Shown here in pieces: positions 1 to 6,620 of a DNA stretch of 19,120 bases (the first letter of the stretch is position 1; each line of letters begins with the position of its first letter). The notes beneath the pieces were generated by a model that saw only the letters and a program-made list of their open reading frames with translations, made no database searches and had not been told where the DNA came from. Origin of the DNA: JBELMB01 sp042088665 (GTDB lineage Bacteria > Pseudomonadota > Alphaproteobacteria > Rhodobacterales > Rhodobacteraceae). The translations under genes and the position numbers were made by a program. The stretch lies in assembly GCA_042088665.1 (NCBI GenBank), contig JBELMB010000096.1, forward strand, positions 1 to 19,120, given 5' to 3'.

Positions 1-1787
1 TGTGTGCGCGCCACGCGGCCTGCGATCTCCCCCGGCCAGAGGCCTGCGGCGCTCTCCTGATCGCCGCCCTTGCCGTCATTCTCCAGCCAGTTGCCCGCGA
101 CAAAGCCAGAGCCACGCGCCCGCGACAGCCCGCGCCCCGCCTCTGTCATGACCCCGACCAGAGATCCGCTGTCGGAAATCAGCACCGGGGGCCGTTCCGT
201 CTGGGTCCAGAGTGCCACCGCCAAGGCCATGGGCGCCAGCCCGACGAGACGACCGCGCCCCCGCCACAGGCACAGCACAAGTCCACCAACCGCGATCAGG
301 GGCAAGACCCATGGACCGGGCGCAACGACAGGGCGCGTCGCGCCCTCCCATTCGGCGACCACGGCTGCCACGCGGAGGATCCAGTCCAGCCCCAGCGCCA
401 TCCCCTTGAGCGCGATCCAGTCCAGACCCAGCGGCATCAACAGCGCAGCCACCACGCCCAGCGGCACCACGAGGATACCCATGACCGGCACAGAAATCAG
501 ATTGGCCACAAGGCCATAGACCGCCACCTGGTTGAAATGCGCCATGCCAACCGGCGCGGTGGCCGCGCCGGCCACAGCGGAGGAAAGCACCACCGACATC
601 ACCGGGGCCAGCCAGCGCGGCCAGGCCCGTTGCGCCATGCTCAGCCGCTCGAACACGGCGACAAGCGCGGTGGTCGCGGCAAAGGACATCTGAAACCCGG
701 GCCCCAAGAGCGCCTCTGGCTGGAACAGCAACACCACCAGCGCGGCAATCGCCACGCTGCGCAGGGACAAGGCGCGCCGATCCAGCATGAGCGCCGTCAG
801 TCCGGCCGCCACCATGATGAAGGCGCGCTCTGTCGCGACATTGCCCCCCGAAAGTGCGAGATACCCCGCCGCGGCCACAAGCGCGCCCGCGGCGGCGATC
901 TTCTTGACCGGCCAGCGAAACCGGAAATGGGGCACCATCAGCAGGCCCAACCGCAATGCGCCAAAGACAAAGCCCGCCACCAGCCCCATGTGCAGACCCG
1001 AGATCGCCAGCAAATGCGCGAGATTGGTGGCGCGCAGGGCCTCCAGCGTCTCTTGCCCCATTCCGGAACGATCCCCGCTCATGATCGCGGCACCGAAGGC
1101 GCCGGTTTCCCCCGGCAGCGCCGCCTGCACCCGCGCCGAAAGCGTCATGCGGGCCTTGGCCACCCAAAGTCCGGAGCCGGGCGGTTCCAGCATCAGGACC
1201 GGGTTGCGGGTGTAGCCCACCGCGCCAAGGCGCAGGAACCAGGCGTGGCGACGAAAATCAAAGCCGCCCGGTTCCACCGCGCCACCGGGAGCAGAGAGAT
1301 GCCCGGTCAGGATCACGACCATCCCCGGGCTGGGCGCGATGAACCCCTGCTCACCGTGCAGCGAAACGCGCACGCGATGCGGCACCTCACCCGGGTCCAT
1401 GCGTTCGAGCACGACCTGGTCCAGCGTCAGGCGCACCGCGTCAGAGGCGGAGCGGTCGATCTTGATCACCCGCCCCTCGATCGCGCCATAGTATCGGAAA
1501 TCCAGCAGCGGCCCGGCCATCTGGTGCGCCCGCATTCCCGCGAGGCCAAAGCCCATCGCCACCAGCGCCAGCGCAGCCAGCAGCGGGCCGAAGACCGGTC
1601 CCAGCCGTCCTTGCACCAGCACCAGCGCCCCGGCGCCAAGCGCGGTCCAGATCACTGTCACCGCCGGCTCGAAACGCAGTGAGAAATACAATCCGATGCC
1701 ACAGGCAAGCGCCACGGGCGCCCATGGAAAGAGGTGCCCGCGCTGGCGCAGCATCACGCGGCTCAGATGTTCGACGGCAAACCGCAT
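1..1787 (-). CDS. comEC: ComEC/Rec2-family DNA uptake channel, C-terminus cut by window edge
   Basis: ComEC forms the inner-membrane channel that brings single-stranded DNA into the cytoplasm during transformation. Reading the minus strand by hand from the ATG at 1787 gives 595 open codons with no stop before position 1. The N-terminus (MRFAVEHLSRVMLRQRG) is followed by two hydrophobic helices and a soluble DUF4131-like stretch. The competence domain begins near residue 250 with the family hallmark LLAISGLHMG, then many membrane helices follow (for example ALVAAAGYLALSGGN). The last visible part (SGFVAGNWLENDGKGG) resembles the C-terminal tail of alphaproteobacterial ComEC. No metallo-beta-lactamase domain is visible, but it could lie beyond the edge. 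GAAGGA about 12 nt upstream supports the start; an in-frame GTG eight codons earlier is a weaker alternative. The gene is divergent from gltX with 115 bp between start codons. Confidence 0.9.
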   Translation of the reverse strand, partial: MRFAVEHLSRVMLRQRGHLFPWAPVALACGIGLYFSLRFEPAVTVIWTALGAGALVLVQGRLGPVFGPLLAALALVAMGFGLAGMRAHQMAGPLLDFRYYGAIEGRVIKIDRSASDAVRLTLDQVVLERMDPGEVPHRVRVSLHGEQGFIAPSPGMVVILTGHLSAPGGAVEPGGFDFRRHAWFLRLGAVGYTRNPVLMLEPPGSGLWVAKARMTLSARVQAALPGETGAFGAAIMSGDRSGMGQETLEALRATNLAHLLAISGLHMGLVAGFVFGALRLGLLMVPHFRFRWPVKKIAAAGALVAAAGYLALSGGNVATERAFIMVAAGLTALMLDRRALSLRSVAIAALVVLLFQPEALLGPGFQMSFAATTALVAVFERLSMAQRAWPRWLAPVMSVVLSSAVAGAATAPVGMAHFNQVAVYGLVANLISVPVMGILVVPLGVVAALLMPLGLDWIALKGMALGLDWILRVAAVVAEWEGATRPVVAPGPWVLPLIAVGGLVLCLWRGRGRLVGLAPMALAVALWTQTERPPVLISDSGSLVGVMTEAGRGLSRARGSGFVAGNWLENDGKGGDQESAAGLWPGEIAGRVART

Positions 1788-1882
1788 CGCAGGGCACTGT
1801 CCTTCCACCACGCGGGAGGCCCCACGCTTGCCCCAGCCCGGTGGCCCCGATAAGGAACGCCCAAAGCTTACCTCTTTGTCTG

Positions 1883-1900
1883 TTAGGATAGGGTTAACCA
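1883..1900. promoter_or_regulatory. CtrA-like binding site between comEC and gltX
   Basis: The sequence TTAG-GATAGGG-TTAACCA has two TTAA-type halves separated by exactly seven bases. It differs from the alphaproteobacterial CtrA consensus TTAA-N7-TTAA at one position. It lies 96 bp upstream of the comEC start and directly before the gltX start. For comEC this is a plausible promoter distance. For gltX it overlaps the ribosome-binding region, so any effect there would be different. The match is seen; CtrA binding is inferred. Confidence 0.4.
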
Positions 1901-1902
1901 AC

Positions 1903-3318
1903 ATGACCACCTCTCCCGTCGTGACCCGTTTTGCGCCTTCGCCCACCGGGTTCCTGCACATCGGCGGCGCGCGCACGGCGCTGTTCAACTGGCTCTATGC
2001 CCGCGGCCGTGGCGGCAGGTTTCTGTTGCGCATCGAGGACACCGACCGCGCCCGCTCAACCCCCGAAGCGACGGAGGCGATCCTGAAAGGCATGGAGTGG
2101 CTTGGCCTTGACCATGACGGCGAGGTCATCTCGCAGTTTGCCCGCGCCGACCGGCACGCAGAGGTCGCGCGCGACATGCTGTCAAAGGGCGCGGCCTACA
2201 AGTGCTTCTCGACGCAGGAAGAGATCGAGCAATTCCGCGAAGACGCCCGCGCCGAGGGCCGGTCCACCCTGTTCCAGAGCCCGTGGCGGGACGCCGATCC
2301 AGCAACCCATCCGGACGCACCCTTCGTGATTCGCCTCAAGACCCCGCAGGACGGCGAGACGGTGATCGTGGACGAAGTGCAGGGCAATGTGACGATCCGC
2401 AATGACCAGTTGGACGACATGGTGCTGCTGCGCTCGGATGGCACGCCGGTCTACATGCTGGCGGTGGTGGTTGATGACCATGACATGAGCGTGACCCATG
2501 TGATCCGCGGCGATGATCACCTCAACAACGCGGCCCGGCAAATGGGCATCTACACGGCGATGGGCTGGCCCCTGCCCGTCTATGCCCATATCCCGCTGAT
2601 CCACGGCCCCGACGGCAAGAAGCTGTCGAAACGCCACGGCGCACTTGGCGCGGACGAGTACCAGAAGCTGGGCTATCCAGCGGCCGGCATGCGCAACTAC
2701 CTCGCGAGGCTGGGCTGGAGCCACGGCGACGACGAGGTCTTCAGCGATGCGCAGGCGCGCGAATGGTTCGACCTAAGCGGCGTCGGCAAAGCGCCGGGTC
2801 GGTTTGACTTCAAGAAACTCGAAAACATCTGCGGCCAACAGATCGCCATGGCCGAGGATACCGCACTGGTTGAAGAGCTGGAGGCGTTTCTTGCTGCAAC
2901 TGCGCAAGACCCCTTGACCCCACAACAGCGTGATGGCCTGCTTCATGCGATGTATTGCCTCAAGGAGCGCGCCAAGTCTTTTCCGGAACTGATTGAAAAG
3001 GCACATTTTGTCCTGACCTCCACCCCCGTTGTCCCGGATGCGAAGGCGGCCAAGTCGCTGGACGCGGTATCCCGTGGTATACTGGACGCGTTGACGCCGC
3101 AGCTGCAAAATGCTAGCTGGACGCGAGATGCGCTGGAGGCGGAGATGAACCGCTTTGCCGAGGCACGCGAAACAAAATTCGGCAAGCTGGCGGCCCCCTT
3201 GCGGGCCGCACTGGCAGGCCGCAGCGCGACACCTTCGGTGTTTGACATGATGCTGGTTCTGGGCCGGGACGAGACCCTGACACGCCTGAACCAGGCCGCG
3301 GCCGAAACGGACGACTGA
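1903..3318 (+). CDS. gltX: Glutamyl-tRNA synthetase (class I)
   Basis: GltX attaches glutamate to tRNA-Glu in the cytoplasm. Where GlnRS is absent, as in most alphaproteobacteria, it also mischarges tRNA-Gln for repair by GatCAB. The 471-residue protein has the usual bacterial GluRS length. The class I HIGH-type signature is HIGG at residues 19-22 (FAPSPTGFLHIGGARTAL), and the KMSKS-type loop is KLSKR at 240-244. The tRNA-binding region follows, including GRFDFKKLENI. The ATG at 1903 is chosen because the family begins a few residues before RFAPSPTG. The frame is open for 69 codons upstream, but that stretch lies in the comEC-gltX gap and inside comEC and has no family similarity. The Shine-Dalgarno is weak (ATAGGG, about 9 nt before ATG) and overlaps the CtrA-like site. 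Alphaproteobacteria often carry two gltX paralogs, so which one this is cannot be decided here. gltA follows after 84 bp. Confidence 0.95.
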   Translation: MTTSPVVTRFAPSPTGFLHIGGARTALFNWLYARGRGGRFLLRIEDTDRARSTPEATEAILKGMEWLGLDHDGEVISQFARADRHAEVARDMLSKGAAYKCFSTQEEIEQFREDARAEGRSTLFQSPWRDADPATHPDAPFVIRLKTPQDGETVIVDEVQGNVTIRNDQLDDMVLLRSDGTPVYMLAVVVDDHDMSVTHVIRGDDHLNNAARQMGIYTAMGWPLPVYAHIPLIHGPDGKKLSKRHGALGADEYQKLGYPAAGMRNYLARLGWSHGDDEVFSDAQAREWFDLSGVGKAPGRFDFKKLENICGQQIAMAEDTALVEELEAFLAATAQDPLTPQQRDGLLHAMYCLKERAKSFPELIEKAHFVLTSTPVVPDAKAAKSLDAVSRGILDALTPQLQNASWTRDALEAEMNRFAEARETKFGKLAAPLRAALAGRSATPSVFDMMLVLGRDETLTRLNQAAAETDD

Positions 3319-3402
3319 GGTGCCCGACGGCCCCGTGAGCATACCCGGCAGGGCCGCCTTTCGTGGCCCCGCTTTCACCCTCTACCCTAGAAGGATGACA
3401 GC

Positions 3403-4695
3403 ATGGCTGAGACCAAGACCGCAACCCTGACCCTCAATGGTCAGAGCTACGAGTTGCCCATGCACTCGCCCACCGCCGGGCCGGACGTGATCGACATTCG
3501 CAAGCTCTACGCCCAGGCAGGTGTGTTCACCTATGACCCGGGGTTCACCTCCACGGCGTCCTGCGACAGCACCATCACCTTCATCGATGGTGACAAGGGC
3601 GAATTGCTGCACCGCGGCTATCCGATCGACCAATTGGCGGCGAAATCGCACTATCTCGAGGTCTGCTTCCTGCTGCTTTACGGCTATCTGCCCAAGGCCG
3701 CCGAACTGGAAAAATTCGAGCTGACGATCACCCGTCACACGATGATCCACGAGCAGATGCACAACTTCTTCCGTGGCTTCCGCCGGGACGCGCATCCGAT
3801 GGCCATCATGGTCGGCGCCGTGGGCGCAATGGCCGCCTTCTACCACGACAGCACAGACATCGCAGACCCGCTGCAGCGTGAGATCGCCTCGCATCGCCTG
3901 ATCGCCAAGGTGCCGACGATCGCTGCGATGGCCTACAAGTATTCTATCGGTCAGCCCTTCGTCTATCCGCGCAACGACTTGGATTATGCGGCGAATTTCC
4001 TGCACATGTGCTTTGCCGTTCCGGCAGAGGAATACGTGGTCGACCCGATCCTCGCCCGCGCGATGGACCGCATCTTTACGCTGCACGCCGACCACGAGCA
4101 GAACGCATCGACCTCCACGGTGCGCCTCGCCTCGTCTTCGGGTGCGAACCCCTTTGCCTGCATCGCCGCCGGCATCGCCTGCCTGTGGGGGCCGGCCCAC
4201 GGTGGCGCCAACCAGGCCTGCCTCGAGATGCTCAAGGAAATCGGGTCGCCCGAGAACATCCCCGAGTATATCGCGCGCGCCAAGGACAAGAACGACCCCT
4301 TCCGCCTGATGGGCTTTGGCCACCGCGTCTACAAGAACCACGACCCGCGCGCCAAGGTGATGAAGCAATCCGCCGACGAAGTGCTGGACCTGATGGGCAT
4401 CGAGGACAACCCCGTTCTCGCCACGGCCAAGGCGCTGGAAACTGCCGCGCTGGCCGATCCCTACTTCGCCGAGAAAAAGCTCTTCCCGAACGTCGATTTC
4501 TATTCGGGCATCATCCTTGAGGCCATGGGGTTCCCGACGTCGATGTTCACGCCGATCTTTGCGCTGTCGCGCACGGTTGGCTGGATCTCGCAGTGGAAAG
4601 AGATGCTGAACGATCCCCAGAACAAGATTGGTCGCCCGCGCCAGCTGTATCTCGGCGAGACCGAGCACGACTATATCGACATCGAGAACCGCTGA
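3403..4695 (+). CDS. gltA: Citrate synthase (hexameric, type II)
   Basis: Citrate synthase condenses oxaloacetate and acetyl-CoA into citrate, the entry step of the TCA cycle, in the cytoplasm. The protein has 430 residues, matching the larger Gram-negative type II enzymes. The active-site triad is visible: His266 in GPAHGGAN, His307 in GFGHRVYK and Asp365 in NVDFYSG, aligning with His264, His305 and Asp362 of E. coli. The helix with LHADHEQNASTSTVR (from residue 227) and the N-terminal strand region typical of NADH-sensitive forms are present. The ATG at 3403 is preceded by AAGGATG at a good distance. It lies 84 bp after gltX on the same strand, so co-transcription is possible, and it ends in a strong terminator at 4728. 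Confidence 0.97.
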   Translation: MAETKTATLTLNGQSYELPMHSPTAGPDVIDIRKLYAQAGVFTYDPGFTSTASCDSTITFIDGDKGELLHRGYPIDQLAAKSHYLEVCFLLLYGYLPKAAELEKFELTITRHTMIHEQMHNFFRGFRRDAHPMAIMVGAVGAMAAFYHDSTDIADPLQREIASHRLIAKVPTIAAMAYKYSIGQPFVYPRNDLDYAANFLHMCFAVPAEEYVVDPILARAMDRIFTLHADHEQNASTSTVRLASSSGANPFACIAAGIACLWGPAHGGANQACLEMLKEIGSPENIPEYIARAKDKNDPFRLMGFGHRVYKNHDPRAKVMKQSADEVLDLMGIEDNPVLATAKALETAALADPYFAEKKLFPNVDFYSGIILEAMGFPTSMFTPIFALSRTVGWISQWKEMLNDPQNKIGRPRQLYLGETEHDYIDIENR

Positions 4696-4727
4696 CACCG
4701 CCGCCGCAAGGCGCGCGCCCTGACACG

Positions 4728-4760
4728 GCCCCACACGCCTTCGCGTGTGGGGCTTTTTCT
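4728..4760 (+). terminator. Intrinsic terminator after gltA
   Basis: An 11-bp perfect GC-rich stem (GCCCCACACGC at 4728-4738 pairing with 4743-4753) closes a CTTC loop and is followed by TTTTTCTT. It starts 32 bp after the gltA stop codon, ends the gltX-gltA unit, and separates it from the accessory region downstream. Confidence 0.92.
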
Positions 4761-4887
4761 TGGTGCGCTGCTGGGACCGCGACCGGCTGGGCGTGGATGC
4801 AAAGGCGCACGGTCAGTGTGTTGAAACGACGTTGCGCGCCGACCTCGTCGGATCACGCCAGTCAAACCCCGTAAAACGGAGCAGAGC

Positions 4888-5397
4888 ATGACCATCAGAA
4901 TAACCGTCTCAACCGCGCCCGAGGACCGCGCAGGGCTCGCTGAATTGACGCGCAAATATCTGGAATGGGACCTCGCAGAGTTCGAGAAAGCCTCTGGAAT
5001 TTCACTCAGTCTGGATGCGTATCTGTCAAATACACTGGACAATCTGGAGGACTACATGCCGCCTGATGGCCGTCTCCTGATGGCGCGCGATGCATCCGGT
5101 GATCTGCGTGGAACGGTCTTGCTGAAGAAACTCGCGGGGGGCACCGCAGAAATCAAGCGACTGTTCGTCGATCCCGCGGCCCGCGGAGAGGGAATCGGCA
5201 GAAAGCTGATCGAACATCTGCTCGAAGAGGCGCGCCAGATCGGCTACGGGCAGGTGTTTCTGGACACCGGGACTTACATGCCCGCCGCGCAGAGACTCTA
5301 CAAAAGTTTTGGATTTCAGGACACTGATCCTTATCCGGGCAGTGAAAATGACGAGACTGTCCAAGAATTCCTGAGGTTCATGACGCTGAAACTCTGA
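4888..5397 (+). CDS. GNAT-family N-acetyltransferase
   Basis: A 169-residue protein with a single GNAT (Gcn5-related acetyltransferase) domain, which moves an acetyl group from acetyl-CoA to an amine. Acetyl-CoA-binding motif A is clear at residues 91-111, with RLFVDPAARGEGIGRKLIEH containing the R-x-x-G-x-G pyrophosphate loop. The C-terminal motif B region with AQRLYKSFGFQ (about 134-144) is standard for small-molecule acetyltransferases. The substrate cannot be read from the sequence. GGAGCAGAGC just upstream supports the ATG at 4888. The gene stands alone between the gltA terminator and a gene-poor stretch, and is probably accessory rather than part of the gltA unit. Confidence 0.88.
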   Translation: MTIRITVSTAPEDRAGLAELTRKYLEWDLAEFEKASGISLSLDAYLSNTLDNLEDYMPPDGRLLMARDASGDLRGTVLLKKLAGGTAEIKRLFVDPAARGEGIGRKLIEHLLEEARQIGYGQVFLDTGTYMPAAQRLYKSFGFQDTDPYPGSENDETVQEFLRFMTLKL

Positions 5398-6054
5398 GGG
5401 ACCTGTTACGAGCCTCGACCAGAGCCGCCTCGGACTGCAAGAATTGCACACTCGTGAGGGAAATTTTCCCACCAAGATCCATTCTGGATCGTGTCAATTT
5501 GACCAGCCAGCAAGACCTCACGGCCTTGCTTTCCCCGGACGATGACATGCATTCACCGCTGTTTGCCCGCGCAGCGGTCGCGCCGCATGGCCGGAAAGTC
5601 GCCACGTTTGCTCACTGGCACTGCCCGATGCGGGGACACACACGCGGAATCGCGCTGGTTCGGCAAATGATCAAGATGGTCTTTGGCGGCGTCGGCATCG
5701 ACGTGATGCGTGCCGAACTGGAGCGCGCCAATGCCAATGAGTGGCTGACGAGGTGGTGCAACAATTGCGCGACTGCGCATCCTATGCGGCCTATTTCTAT
5801 CGCCGCTGGGGCGATGGCTTGGTGACCGCGTTCCGCAGCATGGGCAATTCGCCCGTGGGCAGGCTACTGTCGCAACAGGCAAATCGACAGCCCAGCGTAA
5901 GGCAAACCAGTCCAAGGAAGACCGGATCGCCAAAACTCAGGGGGCAACGGGCGTCAACCCGACAGATCCCGTCTTGACGAGGCCTGCCGCGACGGATCGC
6001 GGCGCAACAGGGTGTGGCAGTCTTGGCGCTCAGGCGACGAAGCGCGCCCCGCAA
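5398..6054. other. Gene-poor accessory stretch
   Basis: About 650 bp with no recognisable protein family. It holds a short plus-strand ORF (5628-5825, listed separately) and an overlapping GTG-started frame at 5741-5977 that may be its continuation after a frameshift. Two small inverted repeats lie at 5458-5470 and 5476-5490, but neither has a T-run. Base use is less GC-biased than in the neighbouring housekeeping genes. No RNA gene or mobile-element end was recognised. Confidence 0.5.
5628..5825 (+). CDS. Small ORF with a GxGxDVMR motif, possibly decayed
   Basis: Not recognised as any named family. The ORF encodes 65 residues starting MRGHTRGIALVRQ, with a short hydrophobic segment and the sequence FGGVGIDVMRAE (about residues 19-30). 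That segment matches FAGIGMDVMRSE in the small minus-strand ORF at 6055-6288, and both are preceded by ALVR. The frame continues upstream without a stop to 5454, so the start is uncertain and no good ribosome-binding site was seen. Near 5740 the minus-one frame (GTG at 5741, reading VADEVVQQLRDCASYAAYF) stays open to 5977 and looks more protein-like than the original frame. A frameshifted longer gene is therefore possible. Confidence 0.3.
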   Translation: MRGHTRGIALVRQMIKMVFGGVGIDVMRAELERANANEWLTRWCNNCATAHPMRPISIAAGAMAW

Positions 6055-6288
6055 TCACGGACTGAGCAAGGGCGCGGTGCGGAAGTAGTCCCTCTCGGTG
6101 ATATCCGTGACCGGCGCAGGAGAGCGATGCGTCCATTCAGAGCGCATCACATCCATACCGATCCCGGCGAACACCAGAAGCACCATTCCCCCCGCAATGG
6201 TGCGGACCAAAGCTTGACCCGGTTCTCCGAAAAGAGTCCGGCCCACAGGTCCGCCCTCCCACAGGCGGCACTGGGTAATTTTCATCAT
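6055..6288 (-). CDS. Small predicted single-pass membrane protein, unknown family
   Basis: A 77-residue ORF, MMKITQCRLWEGG at the start and TAPLLSP at the end. One hydrophobic segment (TIAGGMVLLVFAGIGMDV, about residues 37-54) could cross the inner membrane. It is followed by a polar tail with acidic and basic residues. The core ALVR...MVLLVFAGIGMDVMRSE resembles the plus-strand small ORF at 5628-5825. A weak AGGT lies six bases before the first ATG; a second ATG follows immediately. A CtrA-like site lies 33-48 bp upstream. Function unknown. Conservation of the pattern between two nearby ORFs and a plausible promoter argue that it is real. Confidence 0.5.
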   Translation of the reverse strand: MMKITQCRLWEGGPVGRTLFGEPGQALVRTIAGGMVLLVFAGIGMDVMRSEWTHRSPAPVTDITERDYFRTAPLLSP

Positions 6289-6320
6289 GGCAGACCTAAT
6301 TAGCAGACATTGGCAGACAG

Positions 6321-6336
6321 CTAACAATTGATTAAC
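6321..6336. promoter_or_regulatory. CtrA-like site upstream of the small membrane ORF
   Basis: CTAA-CAATTGA-TTAAC has the TTAA-N7-TTAAC spacing of CtrA sites with one mismatch. It lies 33-48 bp upstream of the 77-residue ORF. Three GCAGAC copies (6290-6295, 6302-6307, 6312-6317) sit between it and that start codon. Thirteen of 14 bases at 6327-6340 recur, inverted, upstream of the GTA-type muramidase at 13520-13533. Confidence 0.35.
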
Positions 6337-6353
6337 GGCGGTTTCAGGCGGGA

Positions 6354-6587
6354 TTAGGGCACAAAGCGCACGCAAATATGATCTGCGCCGGAAATCTGCG
6401 GCTGTATTGCGCCATGGCTCCGGCAAAATGGGCCAAGGGCCACAGAATGGTCGCCCGTACTGCCCTTCGGGTTGCGCGGCGTTTGAATCAAAATCGCCAG
6501 AGAATGATCCACCAAATGCAGGTGGATCCCCCGTTTGCAAGGAAAGGGGCCACAGTCCTGCCCCAGTGTGGCGGCAAGCCAAGGCAT
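6354..6587 (-). CDS. Weak small ORF, unknown
   Basis: Seventy-seven codons, beginning MPWLAATLGQDCGPFP and ending GADHICVRFVP. The frame extends further upstream, antisense to the repeat protein gene, so the true start is uncertain. Second codon positions are visibly less GC-rich than first and third, as in real genes, but there is no clear ribosome-binding site and no recognised family. It may be chance; it is listed because the stretch 6354-6620 holds nothing else. Confidence 0.2.
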   Translation of the reverse strand: MPWLAATLGQDCGPFPCKRGIHLHLVDHSLAILIQTPRNPKGSTGDHSVALGPFCRSHGAIQPQISGADHICVRFVP

Positions 6588-6620
6588 GTCCGGGCGGGGG
6601 CGCCGTGAGAGACCACCGCC

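Noticed and set aside
76..1167. 363-codon minus-strand open frame over comEC
   Set aside because: It is a Gly/Arg/Ala-rich shadow. The neighbouring minus frame gives an uninterrupted ComEC from 1787 to the window edge.
5458..5490. Terminator after the GNAT gene
   Set aside because: GGGAAATTTTCCC and GATCC-ATTCT-GGATC are short inverted repeats without a following T-run.
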